Part shown: positions 46,584 to 55,854 of the stretch, piece after piece | Position numbering within the stretch: the stretch's first letter is position 1 | How the letters are laid out: each line of letters begins with the position of its first letter | Position numbers and translations under genes: made by a program | NCBI RefSeq assembly: GCF_004684935.1 | Contig: NZ_SRJD01000001.1 | Span: forward strand, 1 to 64,000 | DNA length: 64,000 nucleotides | Source: Sporolactobacillus shoreae | Lineage (GTDB): Bacteria; Bacillota; Bacilli; Bacillales; Sporolactobacillaceae | Direction: 5' to 3' | The notes under the pieces: generated by a model | Seen by the model: the letters and a program-made list of their open reading frames with translations, nothing else | Told to the model about the DNA's origin: nothing | Databases searched by the model: none

Positions 46584-46733
46584 ACCTGTTTGACAAGGAA
46601 GCTGTAAAAAAATGTTCAATAAATGTTTCTTTTTTCTGAAAATAAAACGCTTACTTTCTTTCAAAAAGTGGTATAGTAAGAGTGTAAGGAAGATTGATGG
46701 TAATCATTATTGTCAGGAAGGTTGGTGGTGAGC

Positions 46734-47171
46734 ATGTATGAAATTCTTGTACCTGTTGACGGATCTGCTCCAGCGCTGCGTGCAGTCGATCAGGCTGTTG
46801 CAATTGCCGAAGGGAAGAAAGATGTCGAGATCACATTGATTTATGTAAGTCCGTCTCCTGTCTATTTTCCTTTCTATTCAATGGTTGGCCCGTCACTCGA
46901 TGCGGATGTTAAGGAAGTCGAGGAAAAAGAAGGCAATCAGATGCTCGATGACATTATTGAAAAAGCGTCGGAGCACACAAACGTAACATTCAAGAAAAAA
47001 CACCTATATGGCATTGCTGCACAGGAAATCTGTGATTTTGCCAATGATACAAAAAAAGACCTGATTGTTATGGGCAACCGTGGTATGGGGGCCTTTGGAC
47101 AAGTTATTCTTGGGAGCGTCAGCAACAAAGTTTTGCATCTGGCTAATTGCCCGGTTATGATTGTTAAATAA
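46734..47171 (+). CDS. Universal stress protein (UspA family)
   Basis: 145 residues with the UspA fold: ILVPVDGSAPALRAVDQA at the start and the ATP-binding motif VMGNRGMGAFGQVILGSVSNKVLHLANCPVMIV (read as G-x2-G-x9-G-S) at the end. A TATAGT -10 is at 46672-46677. ATG 46734 is preferred over the GTG at 46710, as the protein then begins MYEILVPVDG. The transcript probably runs through repeat copy B to the terminator at 47380. Confidence 0.9.
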   Translation: MYEILVPVDGSAPALRAVDQAVAIAEGKKDVEITLIYVSPSPVYFPFYSMVGPSLDADVKEVEEKEGNQMLDDIIEKASEHTNVTFKKKHLYGIAAQEICDFANDTKKDLIVMGNRGMGAFGQVILGSVSNKVLHLANCPVMIVK

Positions 47172-47179
47172 AGGGCTGT

Positions 47180-47345
47180 GTTTAAATTCGATGTTGTTTT
47201 AGCCCCTCCGTTTGTTGGAGCGGAAGGCGCGGGACTCCTGCGGGATCAGCGAGTCTTTTGGCCTCACAGCAAGGGTACCGAGCGAGGAGGCTCACGGAAA
47301 GCGAGCACTTGGAGCGAAAAACAACAGATACGTTTAATAAAACAA
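47180..47345 (+). repeat. Dispersed intergenic repeat, copy B
   Basis: About 165 bp, opposite orientation to copy A. Matching blocks include TTTAAATT, CCCCTCCGTTTGTTGGAGCGGAAGGCGCG, CGGGATCAGCGAGTCTTTTGGCC and GCGAGGAGGCTCACGG, ending CGAAAAACAACAGA...AATAAA. It starts nine bases after the uspA stop. Confidence 0.85.
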
Positions 47346-47379
47346 AAAGCAAAGAGATTTATTTGCGAAGGAAGTTGTC

Positions 47380-47413
47380 CTCTGCCGAAATAAAGTTCGG
47401 CAGAGTTTTTTTT
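47380..47413 (+). terminator. Terminator between uspA/repeat B and clpE
   Basis: CTCTGCCGAA pairs perfectly with TTCGGCAGAG around ATAAAG, followed by eight T. Confidence 0.9.
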
Positions 47414-47467
47414 CATTTGATCCTGGGAATTAACTTTAAAAAATTTTTTTATTTTGCGCTCAGATAC

Positions 47468-47523
47468 TTGAAAGTCAAAAAAGGTCAGACTATAATAAAA
47501 GCATAAGGTCAAAGATGGTCAAA
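47468..47523 (+). promoter_or_regulatory. clpE promoter with two CtsR operators
   Basis: TTGAAA (47468-47473) and TATAAT (47491-47496) with a 17-bp spacer form a near-ideal promoter. GGTCAAAGATGGTCAAA (47507-47523) is a perfect CtsR heptad pair. AGTCAAAAAAGGTCAGA (47473-47489) is a second, weaker pair that fills the spacer. CtsR bound here would block transcription until heat or protein stress. Confidence 0.9.
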
Positions 47524-47576
47524 TTAATCAATGATCATTATGATTCTTGGAATAAACCATAAGGAGGCATGATCCC

Positions 47577-49775
47577 ATGCTTTGTGATGAATGCAAGGTT
47601 AATCCCGCATCTATCGAAATGAATGTTATCGTAAACGGACAGCAAAAGCATCTTCATTTATGCGAAGAATGCTATTCAAAAATGAGAAATAATTTAAATA
47701 TGTCGTCTTTTTTCCAGGTCGGCGGATCACCTTTTGATGATCTTTTTAGAAGCCTGATGCAACCTTCATACGCAGACAAGGAAAATAAGGCACAAGAGAA
47801 CGGAATGTCGTTTGACGGCGCCCAAGGACAGCCAATGGGAGGCAGGGGTGGCCGCCGCGGCGGTTTCCTGGAATCGCTCGGACGCAACCTGACTGAAGAG
47901 GCGAGAAAGGGAAAAATCGATCCTGTAATCGGACGTGACCGTGAAGTGCAGCTGGTCATTGAGACGCTGAACCGAAGAAACAAGAACAACCCCGTCCTGA
48001 TTGGTGAACCGGGGGTCGGAAAGACGGCTATAGCAGAAGGACTGGCGCTGAAAATTGTGGAAGGCAAGGTTCCCGCAAAACTGGCCAACAAGGAAATTTT
48101 TTTGATTGACGTTTCGTCACTCGTTGCTGGAACAGGTATTCGGGGACAATTTGAACAGCGTATGAAACAGATGATGACAGAACTGGAAAAACGTAAAAAT
48201 GTCATTGTCTTTATAGATGAAGTCCATTTGCTTGTCGGTGCCGGATCTGCTGAAGGCGGTTCGATGGACGCGGGCAACATTCTGAAACCTGCGCTCGCCC
48301 GTGGTGAATTGCAGATCATGGGCGCGACGACCCTGAAAGAATACCGCAAAATTGAAAAAGATGCGGCATTGGAACGCCGATTCCAGCCAATTATTGTTAA
48401 CGAGCCTACTCAGGAACAGACCATTAGAATCCTGAAGGGCATCCAGTCGAAATATGAAAAATACCATCACGTTCATTATACGGATGATGCGATCCAAGCC
48501 TGTGTTGCCCTGTCTTCTCGCTATATTCAGGACCGTTTCCTGCCGGATAAAGCAATCGATCTGATGGATGAGGCAGGCTCGAAAATGAATCTGAGCCTGA
48601 CACCAGTTGATACTGAAAGCGTGAGAAAGAAGATTGAGGAAATCTCAGCCGCAAAAGCTAAAGCAACGAAGAATGAACAATTCGAACAGGCGGCGAGACT
48701 CCGTGATCAGGAGCATGCTTATCAGAAACAGCTTGAACAGTTGGAGAAAATTAAAGCGAACGGCTCAGAACCGCCTGTAACCGAGAAGGAAGCAATCGTC
48801 GAATCGGATCTGATTCAGCAAATCGTTGAGACGCGCACAGGCATACCGGTCCGCAAATTGCAAAGTGACGAACAGAATAAGATGCGTAACTTGGCAGATC
48901 GTCTCAATGCGAAAGTCATTGGTCAGAAGGAAGCTGTAGAAAAAGTAGCCCGGGCCATCAGACGAAATCGTACGGGTTTCAGAAAAACGACCCGGCCAAT
49001 TGGCTCGTTTCTTTTTGTCGGACCGACAGGCGTTGGCAAGACGGAACTGGCGAAAACACTGGCTTATGAAATGTTCGGAGACCGGGAAGCGATGATCCGT
49101 CTTGACATGAGTGAATATATGGAGAAGCACTCGGTGTCCAAACTGATCGGTGCGCCTCCGGGATATGTCGGACACGATGAAGCCGGACAGCTGACTGAAA
49201 AAGTCCGCCGCAAACCTTATAGTATTATCCTGCTTGATGAAGTTGAGAAGGCGCATCCTGATGTGATGCACATCTTCCTGCAGATTCTGGATGACGGGCG
49301 TCTGACCGACAGCCAGGGCAGAACCGTCAGCTTCAAGGATACAGTCATCATTATGACGAGCAACGCAGGCATCAGCAAGGGAACCGCGAGAGTCGGCTTT
49401 GGCTCGGACAGCAGCCGCGAGGATATGATTAAGCAGCTCGAAAATTACTTCCAGCCGGAGTTTCTTAACCGATTTGACGCCATTGTCAAGTTCAATGCTC
49501 TGACAAAGGATGATCTGATGTCCATCGTTGACCTGATGTTGAACGATATCGAATCGGCAGCCGGAAAACAGGGGCTTAAGCTGACGGTTACCGATTCAGC
49601 TAAAAAGAAACTGGCGGAGCTGGGATACAATCCTGAATTTGGCGCCCGCCCGCTTCGCCGAGTGCTTGAAGAACAGGTAGAAGATAAGATATCCGATCTG
49701 CTGCTTGATAATAATCAAGCCAAGTTGATGACAGTAGACGAAAAAGGCGGCGATATTCAGGTTTCCGCTGGATAA
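47577..49775 (+). CDS. clpE: ATP-dependent Clp protease ATPase subunit ClpE
   Basis: 732-residue HSP100 unfoldase that feeds ClpP. An N-terminal zinc finger (Cys3, Cys6, Cys29, Cys32) marks ClpE. AAA-1 has GEPGVGKT and [19 protein letters not shown]; a UVR-type coiled coil ([20 protein letters not shown]) links it to AAA-2 with [15 protein letters not shown] and [15 protein letters not shown]. The C-terminal [22 protein letters not shown] is complete. Two CtsR sites upstream indicate control within the CtsR regulon. Confidence 0.96.
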   Translation: MLCDECKVNPASIEMNVIVNGQQKHLHLCEECYSKMRNNLNMSSFFQVGGSPFDDLFRSLMQPSYADKENKAQENGMSFDGAQGQPMGGRGGRRGGFLESLGRNLTEEARKGKIDPVIGRDREVQLVIETLNRRNKNNPVLIGEPGVGKTAIAEGLALKIVEGKVPAKLANKEIFLIDVSSLVAGTGIRGQFEQRMKQMMTELEKRKNVIVFIDEVHLLVGAGSAEGGSMDAGNILKPALARGELQIMGATTLKEYRKIEKDAALERRFQPIIVNEPTQEQTIRILKGIQSKYEKYHHVHYTDDAIQACVALSSRYIQDRFLPDKAIDLMDEAGSKMNLSLTPVDTESVRKKIEEISAAKAKATKNEQFEQAARLRDQEHAYQKQLEQLEKIKANGSEPPVTEKEAIVESDLIQQIVETRTGIPVRKLQSDEQNKMRNLADRLNAKVIGQKEAVEKVARAIRRNRTGFRKTTRPIGSFLFVGPTGVGKTELAKTLAYEMFGDREAMIRLDMSEYMEKHSVSKLIGAPPGYVGHDEAGQLTEKVRRKPYSIILLDEVEKAHPDVMHIFLQILDDGRLTDSQGRTVSFKDTVIIMTSNAGISKGTARVGFGSDSSREDMIKQLENYFQPEFLNRFDAIVKFNALTKDDLMSIVDLMLNDIESAAGKQGLKLTVTDSAKKKLAELGYNPEFGARPLRRVLEEQVEDKISDLLLDNNQAKLMTVDEKGGDIQVSAG

Positions 49776-49798
49776 TGAAATGAAACATGAATAAAAAT

Positions 49799-49829
49799 GG
49801 AGGACCGATGGCAGGTCCTCCCTTTTTTC
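49799..49829 (+). terminator. Terminator of clpE
   Basis: GGAGGACC pairs perfectly with GGTCCTCC around GATGGCA, followed by CTTTTTTC. Repeat copy C begins two bases later. Confidence 0.9.
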
Positions 49830-49831
49830 AT

Positions 49832-49929
49832 TGGCTTTGTTAAACGTGTCTGTTGTTTTTTCGCTCCAGAAGCCTGCGCACCTTCCGCCCCAATCAATGG
49901 AGCGACAAATTCAACAGTGAATTTAAACA
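49832..49929 (-). repeat. Dispersed intergenic repeat, copy C (internal deletion)
   Basis: Same orientation as copy A: TGGCTTTGTTAAACG...TCTGTTGTTTTTTCGCTCCAG, then directly CACCTTCCGCCCCAATCAATGGAG and AATTTAAAC. About 70 bp of the middle are missing. Confidence 0.75.
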
Positions 49930-49965
49930 TTACCTTTTTTTAATAACTGAATCTGGCAGTAACAT

Positions 49966-50523
49966 TCAATGCTCTTCCTGCTGTGCCACATGATCCGGGA
50001 TCTTAAAGGGGTCTTCTTTATTGATATGGTCAAAGAACAAAATCCCGTTCAAATGATCGATTTCGTGCTGAACAGCAATTGCCGGGTACCCTTTCAGCCG
50101 AAGTGTTACAGGCTTTCCTTCAATGTCAAAAGCTTTGACTTTAATCCGCGCATGACGCGGAACATAGCCAGACACTTCTCGGTCAACGGAAAGGCAGCCT
50201 TCTCCACCTTCGAGATAAGTATTTTCCACAGACTCACTGATGATTTTCGGATTGAAAAGCATGTATTCGTAGTGCTTGCCATCATCATCATCCATAAAAA
50301 TGGCGATCATCCGCTTGCTGATAGCAAGCTGGGGTGCGGCAAGTCCAATTCCTGCGCGAAGATGATATTTTTCAGCGGTTTCTTCATCCTGGCTGTTCTT
50401 TAAAAATTTCAGCATTTCTCTGAGTTTGTTTTTCTCTTCATCTGTCGCAGGCAGGGATACTTCTTTTGCGACCTGCCTGAGAACCGGATTTCCTTCGCGT
50501 ATAATATCATCCATTGTAATCAA
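49966..50523 (-). CDS. def: Peptide deformylase
   Basis: 185 residues; removes the formyl group from nascent proteins. The three motifs are present: [19 protein letters not shown] with the metal Cys, and [12 protein letters not shown] with HExxH. Insertions typical of the Gram-positive type 2 (YkrB-like) enzyme are seen. The TTG at 50523 is 10-11 nt after GGAG and gives the N-terminus [11 protein letters not shown], matching relatives. Confidence 0.93.
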   Translation of the reverse strand: MITMDDIIREGNPVLRQVAKEVSLPATDEEKNKLREMLKFLKNSQDEETAEKYHLRAGIGLAAPQLAISKRMIAIFMDDDDGKHYEYMLFNPKIISESVENTYLEGGEGCLSVDREVSGYVPRHARIKVKAFDIEGKPVTLRLKGYPAIAVQHEIDHLNGILFFDHINKEDPFKIPDHVAQQEEH

Positions 50524-50666
50524 AGTTATTGCAACTCCTTCAATGCTTGATCTTAATTCATCTATTCCTAGTGTATCATTAAATGGCCGCCATGTTTACG
50601 TTTGTGTCCGTGACAGGGTTATTTTTTGGGTGATAAGTAACGACATTTCAGGATTTTTCAAGTGGT

Positions 50667-50695
50667 TTGACACTTAATGAAAAACGTGGCAAAAT
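50667..50695 (+). promoter_or_regulatory. Promoter of tyrS
   Basis: TTGACA (50667-50672) and CAAAAT (50690-50695) with 17 bp between; transcription would begin near 50702, just before the T-box leader. Confidence 0.65.
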
Positions 50696-50701
50696 AACAG
50701 T

Positions 50702-50945
50702 TACACCCATATGATGATCAACAATGACGGGATTCAGTAGCAGCTGTGTCAGTATTTCAGAGAGCCGGCGGATGGTGCGAGACGGCAGCAGGCAGCTTAT
50801 TGCGAATTACCTCCCCGAGTTTCTTCTGTGAATCTAAGTAGCAGAGGACGGCATCGAGATGTCGTTAATTGAATCAAGCGGCTGCACATGCGGCCAGAAG
50901 GATGGTACCGTGCGTAAAAGCGCTCCTTTTCGGAGGGCTTTTTTT
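50702..50945 (+). promoter_or_regulatory. T-box leader (Tyr) with terminator, upstream of tyrS
   Basis: The T-box/antiterminator motif GGATGGTACCGTGCG is at 50900-50914. It is followed by the competing terminator AGCGCTCC/GGAGGGCT with a T-run at 50919-50945. Upstream, a long structured stem I contains GCGAATTACCTCC near 50800, where TAC is a Tyr specifier codon. Uncharged tRNA-Tyr would favour antitermination and tyrS expression. Confidence 0.88.
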
Positions 50946-50985
50946 ATTTTGTTTTTTTTTAGCTGACAAAAAAGGTGAGGATAAA

Positions 50986-52236
50986 ATGGATATTCTTGAT
51001 GATTTGAAATATCGCGGCCTGATCAACCAGGTGACTGATGAAGAGGGCTTAAGGGAAGCACTTAAAAAGCCTGTGACTTTTTACTGTGGATTTGATCCGA
51101 CAGCGAGCAGCCTTCATGCCGGGAATCTTTTGATTATTGTTATTATGATGCGCCTTCAAAAAACCGGACATCATCCGATTGCACTGGTAGGTGGCGGTAC
51201 AGGAATGATCGGTGATCCGAGCGGGCGTTCAACCGAACGGCAGCTGAATACAAAAGAAGTGGTGGACGGTTTTTCTGAGAGCTTGAAGACACAGCTCTCA
51301 CGTTTTCTCGACTTTGATCACGGGACGGCAACCTATCTCAATAACAGCCAGTGGCTGGGCAAGTTGTCCACCATTGAATTTTTGCGGGACGTCGGAAAAC
51401 ATTTTCCACTAAATTACATGCTTTCGAAGGAATCCGTTCAATCACGGATGGAGGCAGGCATATCTTTTACCGAATTCTCCTACATGCTGCTTCAGTCATT
51501 TGATTATTTGAATCTGTACGAAAATCAAGGCTGTACACTGGAAATCGGCGGCAGTGATCAATGGGGGAACATTACAGCCGGTCTTGAATTAATACGGAGG
51601 AAAGGTCATGAAAAACCGGCATTCGGTCTGACATTTCCGCTGATCACAAAGAGTGATGGCACGAAATTCGGTAAATCGATGGGCGGAGCGATCTGGCTGG
51701 ATCCCGAGAAAACAACGCCATACGAGTGGTACCAGTTCTGGATCAATGCTTCAGACGACGATGTTGTGAATTACTTGAAATACTTTACTTTCCTTTCCAG
51801 GGATGAAATTGAGGTACTTGCGGATGAAGTCAGGAATCATCCGGAGGAGAGAAAGGCCCAAAAAACGCTCGCGCGTGAAATGACCAAATTGGTTCATGGT
51901 GAGAATGCGTTGACCGAAGCTGAGAAGATAACCGATGCACTGTTCAGTGGTGATGTTTCCCAACTTACAGCCGCTGAAATTCGTCAAGGTTTCAGAGCTT
52001 TTCCAACTTTTGACGCACCTTCCAAAGAGCCGGTCAAACTTGTTGACCTGATTGTCGAGGCGGGTGTCGCTTCATCAAAACGGCAGGCACGGGAAGATAT
52101 CGGAAATGGCGCAATCTATGTGAACGGCGCGCGCAGAACTCAACTTGACGATGTGCTGACCGAGCAGGACAGAATTGATGGACGATACATTATTATCCGC
52201 CGAGGAAAGAAAAAGTACACGCTGATCAAATACTGA
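50986..52236 (+). CDS. tyrS: Tyrosyl-tRNA synthetase
   Basis: 416-residue class I synthetase. The HIGH-type motif is SLHAGNL (in FDPTASSLHAGNLL), the KMSKS-type motif is KFGKS (SDGTKFGKSMGG), and a C-terminal S4 domain (LVDLIVEAGVASSKRQARE) binds tRNA. ATG 50986 follows AAAGGTGAGG; the frame extends upstream through the T-box and is not coding there. Confidence 0.96.
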   Translation: MDILDDLKYRGLINQVTDEEGLREALKKPVTFYCGFDPTASSLHAGNLLIIVIMMRLQKTGHHPIALVGGGTGMIGDPSGRSTERQLNTKEVVDGFSESLKTQLSRFLDFDHGTATYLNNSQWLGKLSTIEFLRDVGKHFPLNYMLSKESVQSRMEAGISFTEFSYMLLQSFDYLNLYENQGCTLEIGGSDQWGNITAGLELIRRKGHEKPAFGLTFPLITKSDGTKFGKSMGGAIWLDPEKTTPYEWYQFWINASDDDVVNYLKYFTFLSRDEIEVLADEVRNHPEERKAQKTLAREMTKLVHGENALTEAEKITDALFSGDVSQLTAAEIRQGFRAFPTFDAPSKEPVKLVDLIVEAGVASSKRQAREDIGNGAIYVNGARRTQLDDVLTEQDRIDGRYIIIRRGKKKYTLIKY

Positions 52237-52421
52237 ATTATTCTCATTTCGTACTATCTCAACAGATTTCGACCGTTTGTTAGACGAGTACTTCTGTTAT
52301 TGATATACTATGGATAATCATGTCTCACAGTTCAGGAATTCTACTTAAGTAGGCTACCTGAATTCAGATTTTCATGAAAACGATTCAGCATATTTGTTGT
52401 AAATCCAGGGAGGTAAAGAAG

Positions 52422-52655
52422 ATGGGTACTGAGAAGTGCGAAAAAACATGCGGCTCTGTTGGGGCTAAAGAACTTTTTATTGGCGGAGTCATTGGCGGAT
52501 TAATCGGAGCGGCAGCAGCGTTACTTCTTGCTCCGAAGTCCGGTGAAGAAATCCGGAAGGATCTGCACATCAAAGAACTGGTTGCGAATGGAATTGATAA
52601 AGTAAAACAGACAGCTTCAGACTTGGTTAAAAAAGATGAAGAACCTTTCAGCTGA
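52422..52655 (+). CDS. YtxH domain protein
   Basis: 77 residues. The glycine-rich membrane segment ELFIGGVIGGLIGAAAALLLAPKSGEEIRKDL is the YtxH signature (read as two parts around GAAAALLLAPKSG), with a short amphipathic tail. Function is unknown; relatives appear in general stress operons. GGGAGGTAA precedes the ATG, so the longer frame from 52374 is rejected. A strong terminator follows. Confidence 0.8.
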   Translation: MGTEKCEKTCGSVGAKELFIGGVIGGLIGAAAALLLAPKSGEEIRKDLHIKELVANGIDKVKQTASDLVKKDEEPFS

Positions 52656-52679
52656 AAGCTGTTCTGATCGTGATGTTTA

Positions 52680-52721
52680 AAAGCTCTTCCGGAAAGTGTT
52701 TTCTTCCGGAAGAGCTTTTTT
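52680..52721. terminator. Bidirectional terminator
   Basis: AAGCTCTTCCGGAA pairs with TTCCGGAAGAGCTT, followed by TTTT; it serves ytxH and the convergent phosphoesterase gene. Confidence 0.9.
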
Positions 52722-53413
52722 CACACAAAGTAAGTTGCTTTTGACGGGAGTTCAAGGCAGTTAAGCCGTCCGCCGAATACACAACCTCCATCGATGCCGA
52801 TAATATTGTTATCTCCAAAATAAATATCGGGAGAAGGCTGAAGGTTCACCGTTGGCGTATGACCGAAAATTACGGTTTTGTCACCTCGGTAAGCTGTGAA
52901 AAAAGGCTCCCTGATCCATAATAGAGTTTCTTCATCCGTGTCTTCAAGCTTTTTATCAGGATCAACGCCTGCGTGAACAAAGATATAATGTTCTGTCTGG
53001 GCATATACATTCAGCCGCTTAATCCATAACAGATCGTCATTCAGTTCATCGGGAAGCTTCAGACTGTCGCTTTCAATGTTATGATAAACAGTTTCAAAAT
53101 CCAGTCCGTAGCTTGACAGCGTATTTGCGCCGCCGTTTGCGGCCCAATGGGCAACGGATTCAGGTTTTCGACCGATCAGAGCTTGTTCCATCATGGCCTC
53201 GTGATTTCCTTTGAGGACAATCGCCCCTTTTTTTTCCAGCTCACGGGCCTTGGCGACAACCGCTCTGGGATTCTGCCCCCTGTCGATATAATCTCCCAAA
53301 AGGAAAAGAAGATCTTCCGTTTCATTAAACGATGCTTTCTCAAGCAAGGCGTTAAATGCATCAATTTGGCCATGCATATCACTGATCACGAGCAAACGTC
53401 TGACTGCCTGCAA
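52721..53413 (-). CDS. Metallophosphoesterase (PrpE/ApaH-like)
   Basis: 230 residues with the calcineurin-type motifs: VISDMHG (D-x-H), GDYIDRGQN (GDxxDRG), LKGNHE (GNHE), and later FVHAGV and IFGHTP. Relatives act as protein phosphatases or Ap4A hydrolases; the substrate here is not clear. The TTG at 53413 is preferred, with GGGGGAG 5 nt upstream; the protein then begins QAVRRLLVISDMHG. A longer frame from 53449 lacks a site. Confidence 0.85.
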   Translation of the reverse strand: MQAVRRLLVISDMHGQIDAFNALLEKASFNETEDLLFLLGDYIDRGQNPRAVVAKARELEKKGAIVLKGNHEAMMEQALIGRKPESVAHWAANGGANTLSSYGLDFETVYHNIESDSLKLPDELNDDLLWIKRLNVYAQTEHYIFVHAGVDPDKKLEDTDEETLLWIREPFFTAYRGDKTVIFGHTPTVNLQPSPDIYFGDNNIIGIDGGCVFGGRLNCLELPSKATYFV

Positions 53414-53494
53414 TAAAACTCCCCCACTTTCTTTTACTATAATAGACAAACCAACAAGGGTTATGCAACTATGATCTGATGCACGGAGAAAAAC

Positions 53495-53524
53495 TTTATA
53501 TTCAGATTGATAAATAGCTATAAT
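53495..53524 (+). promoter_or_regulatory. Candidate promoter of fumC
   Basis: TTTATA (53495-53500) and TATAAT (53519-53524) with an 18-bp spacer. The -35 is weak, the -10 perfect. Confidence 0.45.
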
Positions 53525-53588
53525 AGTAGTGAAAACGAATTCAGAACAATACTCATTTGAACGATGGACCTTAGAAAGGATGAGCGCG

Positions 53589-54977
53589 ATGGAATTTCGT
53601 GTGGAGCACGATACAATGGGCGAAGTGAGAGTGCCCGCGAACAGACTTTGGGCAGCACAGACCGAAAGAAGCAGAAATAATTTTCATATCGGGTGGGAGA
53701 AGATGCCTCTTGAAATTGTTAGAGCTTTTGCCATCCTGAAAAAAGGCGCTGCGCTCGCGAATAGGGAACTGGGAAAACTGGACGCGCTCAAAGCGTCGGT
53801 TATTGCCCGGGTCGCTGATGAAATCATTTCAGGCAGATGGGATGAGGAATTTCCATTAATGGTCTGGCAGACAGGAAGCGGCACGCAATCAAACATGAAT
53901 GTAAACGAGGTCATCGCGAACCGCGCCAATCAATTATTAGAAGAGGAGGGGTCGGATCTACGCGTCCATCCTAATGATGATGTCAATAAATCTCAAAGTT
54001 CAAATGATACGTATCCCACCGCGCTGCATATTGCCGCGTTGCTTGCTGTCGAGAAGCAGATCCTTCCGTCGCTTGGTCTGCTGGAAACAACGCTGAAGAA
54101 AAAGTCCGAACAATTCAAAGACATTGTGAAAATAGGGAGAACACACCTGCAGGATGCAACGCCTCTGACACTGGGTCAGGAAATAAGCGGCTGGGCATAC
54201 ATGCTTGAACGATCAAGAGTCATGATTCAGGAATGCAGCGGCTATTTAAGAGATCTGGCAATCGGCGGGACTGCTGTTGGAACGGGTCTGAATGCGCATC
54301 CTGAGTTTGGAAAAAGGGCTGCCGAGAAAATCAGTGAAATCACCGGTGAGAATTTTCAAACGTCTGAGAATAAATTTCAGGCGCTGACGAGCCACGATCA
54401 GATTGTGACTGTACATGGCGCTTTAAAAGCGCTGGCAGCTGATCTGATGAAGATTGCCAATGATGTGCGGTGGCTTGCGAGCGGCCCACGGTGTGGTATT
54501 GGAGAGCTGACTATTCCTGCGAATGAACCAGGAAGCTCGATCATGCCGGGTAAAGTGAATCCAACCCAATGTGAAGCAGTAACGATGGTCGCCGTACAGA
54601 TTATGGGGAATGACGCGGCTATAGGAATTGCGGCCAGTCAGGGGAATTTTGAACTTAATGTGTTTAAACCGGTCATCGGCTATAACTTTCTTCAGTCTGC
54701 CCGATTGCTTGCTGACGTCATGCGGTCCTTCAACGACCATTGCGCCGTAGGCATCCAACCGGAACGCGGAAAGATTGCTGAGAATCTTCAGCGCTCACTG
54801 ATGCTTGTTACCGCCCTTAATCCTTATATTGGGTATGAGAAAGCCGCGAAAATATCAAAAACGGCGTATCGTGAAGGTCTGAGTCTGAAAGAGGCCGCAG
54901 TGAAACTGAAACTTCTGACCCCAGAACAATTTGATCAGTATATAAAGCCGGAAGAAATGACACGGCCCAGAGCTTAA
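53589..54977 (+). CDS. fumC: Class II fumarate hydratase
   Basis: 462 residues; interconverts fumarate and malate. The superfamily signature [16 protein letters not shown], the GSGTQSNMN and [14 protein letters not shown] motifs, and [16 protein letters not shown] are complete. ATG 53589 gives [16 protein letters not shown], matching B. subtilis CitG, with AGAAAGGA 8 nt upstream; ATG 53580 is nearer than normal spacing, and the frame from 53529 is longer still. A terminator follows. Confidence 0.95.
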   Translation: MEFRVEHDTMGEVRVPANRLWAAQTERSRNNFHIGWEKMPLEIVRAFAILKKGAALANRELGKLDALKASVIARVADEIISGRWDEEFPLMVWQTGSGTQSNMNVNEVIANRANQLLEEEGSDLRVHPNDDVNKSQSSNDTYPTALHIAALLAVEKQILPSLGLLETTLKKKSEQFKDIVKIGRTHLQDATPLTLGQEISGWAYMLERSRVMIQECSGYLRDLAIGGTAVGTGLNAHPEFGKRAAEKISEITGENFQTSENKFQALTSHDQIVTVHGALKALAADLMKIANDVRWLASGPRCGIGELTIPANEPGSSIMPGKVNPTQCEAVTMVAVQIMGNDAAIGIAASQGNFELNVFKPVIGYNFLQSARLLADVMRSFNDHCAVGIQPERGKIAENLQRSLMLVTALNPYIGYEKAAKISKTAYREGLSLKEAAVKLKLLTPEQFDQYIKPEEMTRPRA

Positions 54978-54983
54978 AAATGA

Positions 54984-55008
54984 AAAAAGCCCCCGGGGGC
55001 TTTTTTTG
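54984..55008 (+). terminator. Terminator of fumC
   Basis: AAAAGCCCC and GGGGGCTTTT form a tight stem followed by a seven-T run. Confidence 0.85.
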
Positions 55009-55018
55009 CATGCTTAGT

Positions 55019-55522
55019 TTAATGGGCCTGCTGTCGCTTCAGTCGCTGTTCATTACGGCCAATCTGTCCAACGAGTGACGGATACCTGAAAAACAGCATG
55101 GAATACCGTCCGAGCAGGAGGCCGGCGATGAAAATAAAATAGATAATAAAACTTGATGAATCATTTAGTGATGATGCCAGTGACAACCAGTCTACGAATA
55201 AGATTCTCATTAAATAACGGATCGGGATTGACAGAAACCAGACAAGGACGGCCATTGCCGAACCAGAAACATACCATGCCCCGTCATGATTCACGAGTGG
55301 TGTGAAGCGTCCCTGAATCATTCCGAGAGCGAATGATAGGGTGAGTGACACTACAATCATGCACCAATCGGCGGGAGTAACAGAAGCCATAAAGGAAAGA
55401 GCGCAGGCCGCGTACAGAAGCAAGGCCACCGGCTGCCGATACAATCTTCCTGTGAGCGGTTTTTCTCTGAGCTGATTAAGAAATACTGTAAAGATAATCA
55501 GCGTTCCCGCGAGAACCAGCAT
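55019..55522 (-). CDS. Polytopic membrane protein, possibly CcdC/DUF1453-like
   Basis: 167 residues with five hydrophobic segments. A short basic loop LREKPLTGRLYRQP follows the first helix, and GMIQGRFTPLVNHDGAWYVSGS sits between helices in the way CcdC-type proteins place their loop. The match is weak, so the name is tentative. GGGGGTGA precedes the ATG. The gene stands alone, convergent with fumC. Confidence 0.55.
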   Translation of the reverse strand: MLVLAGTLIIFTVFLNQLREKPLTGRLYRQPVALLLYAACALSFMASVTPADWCMIVVSLTLSFALGMIQGRFTPLVNHDGAWYVSGSAMAVLVWFLSIPIRYLMRILFVDWLSLASSLNDSSSFIIYFIFIAGLLLGRYSMLFFRYPSLVGQIGRNEQRLKRQQAH

Positions 55523-55676
55523 GTAAAATCACCCCCGTTTCTTCCCTAACTTATGTTTGCTTCGTTTTGTCCTATGCCGCCCAATAGAAAACAGAATTGA
55601 AAGAATTCTTTAAAATATCATAAATTACAATCTTGTTACAGATGTTTTCCCCTTAAAAAAAGGTTTTATTTATTAA

Positions 55677-55693
55677 TGTTACATTTTTGTATC
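55677..55693 (+). promoter_or_regulatory. WalR-like box upstream of the cwlO-like gene
   Basis: TGTTAC-ATTTT-TGTATC matches 11 of 12 fixed positions of the WalR pattern TGTWAH-N5-TGTWAH. It lies 44 bp before a TATAAT at 55737-55742. B. subtilis cwlO is activated by WalRK, which supports the idea. The rest of 55523-55854 holds no gene. Confidence 0.4.
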
Positions 55694-55854
55694 ATGGCGA
55701 AATATAAGCTTAATATCTGTCAAAAAAGGCTGATGCTATAATAAAAAAGTCGATTGTTTGAGTATAATCTCGATTAACATCGATATTACCAATTAATCAG
55801 AATCAGGAATACAGAGAAAGATAACGAATGTCTTGGGGAGGACAAACGCTGATC

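Noticed and set aside
47672-48349. 225-codon open frame antisense to clpE
   Set aside because: Shadow of a strongly conserved gene; Ser/Pro-rich composition is typical of antisense to AAA domains.
55523-55854. c-di-AMP (ydaO-type) riboswitch before the cwlO-like gene
   Set aside because: Such switches are common before endopeptidase genes, but none of the conserved core was found here.
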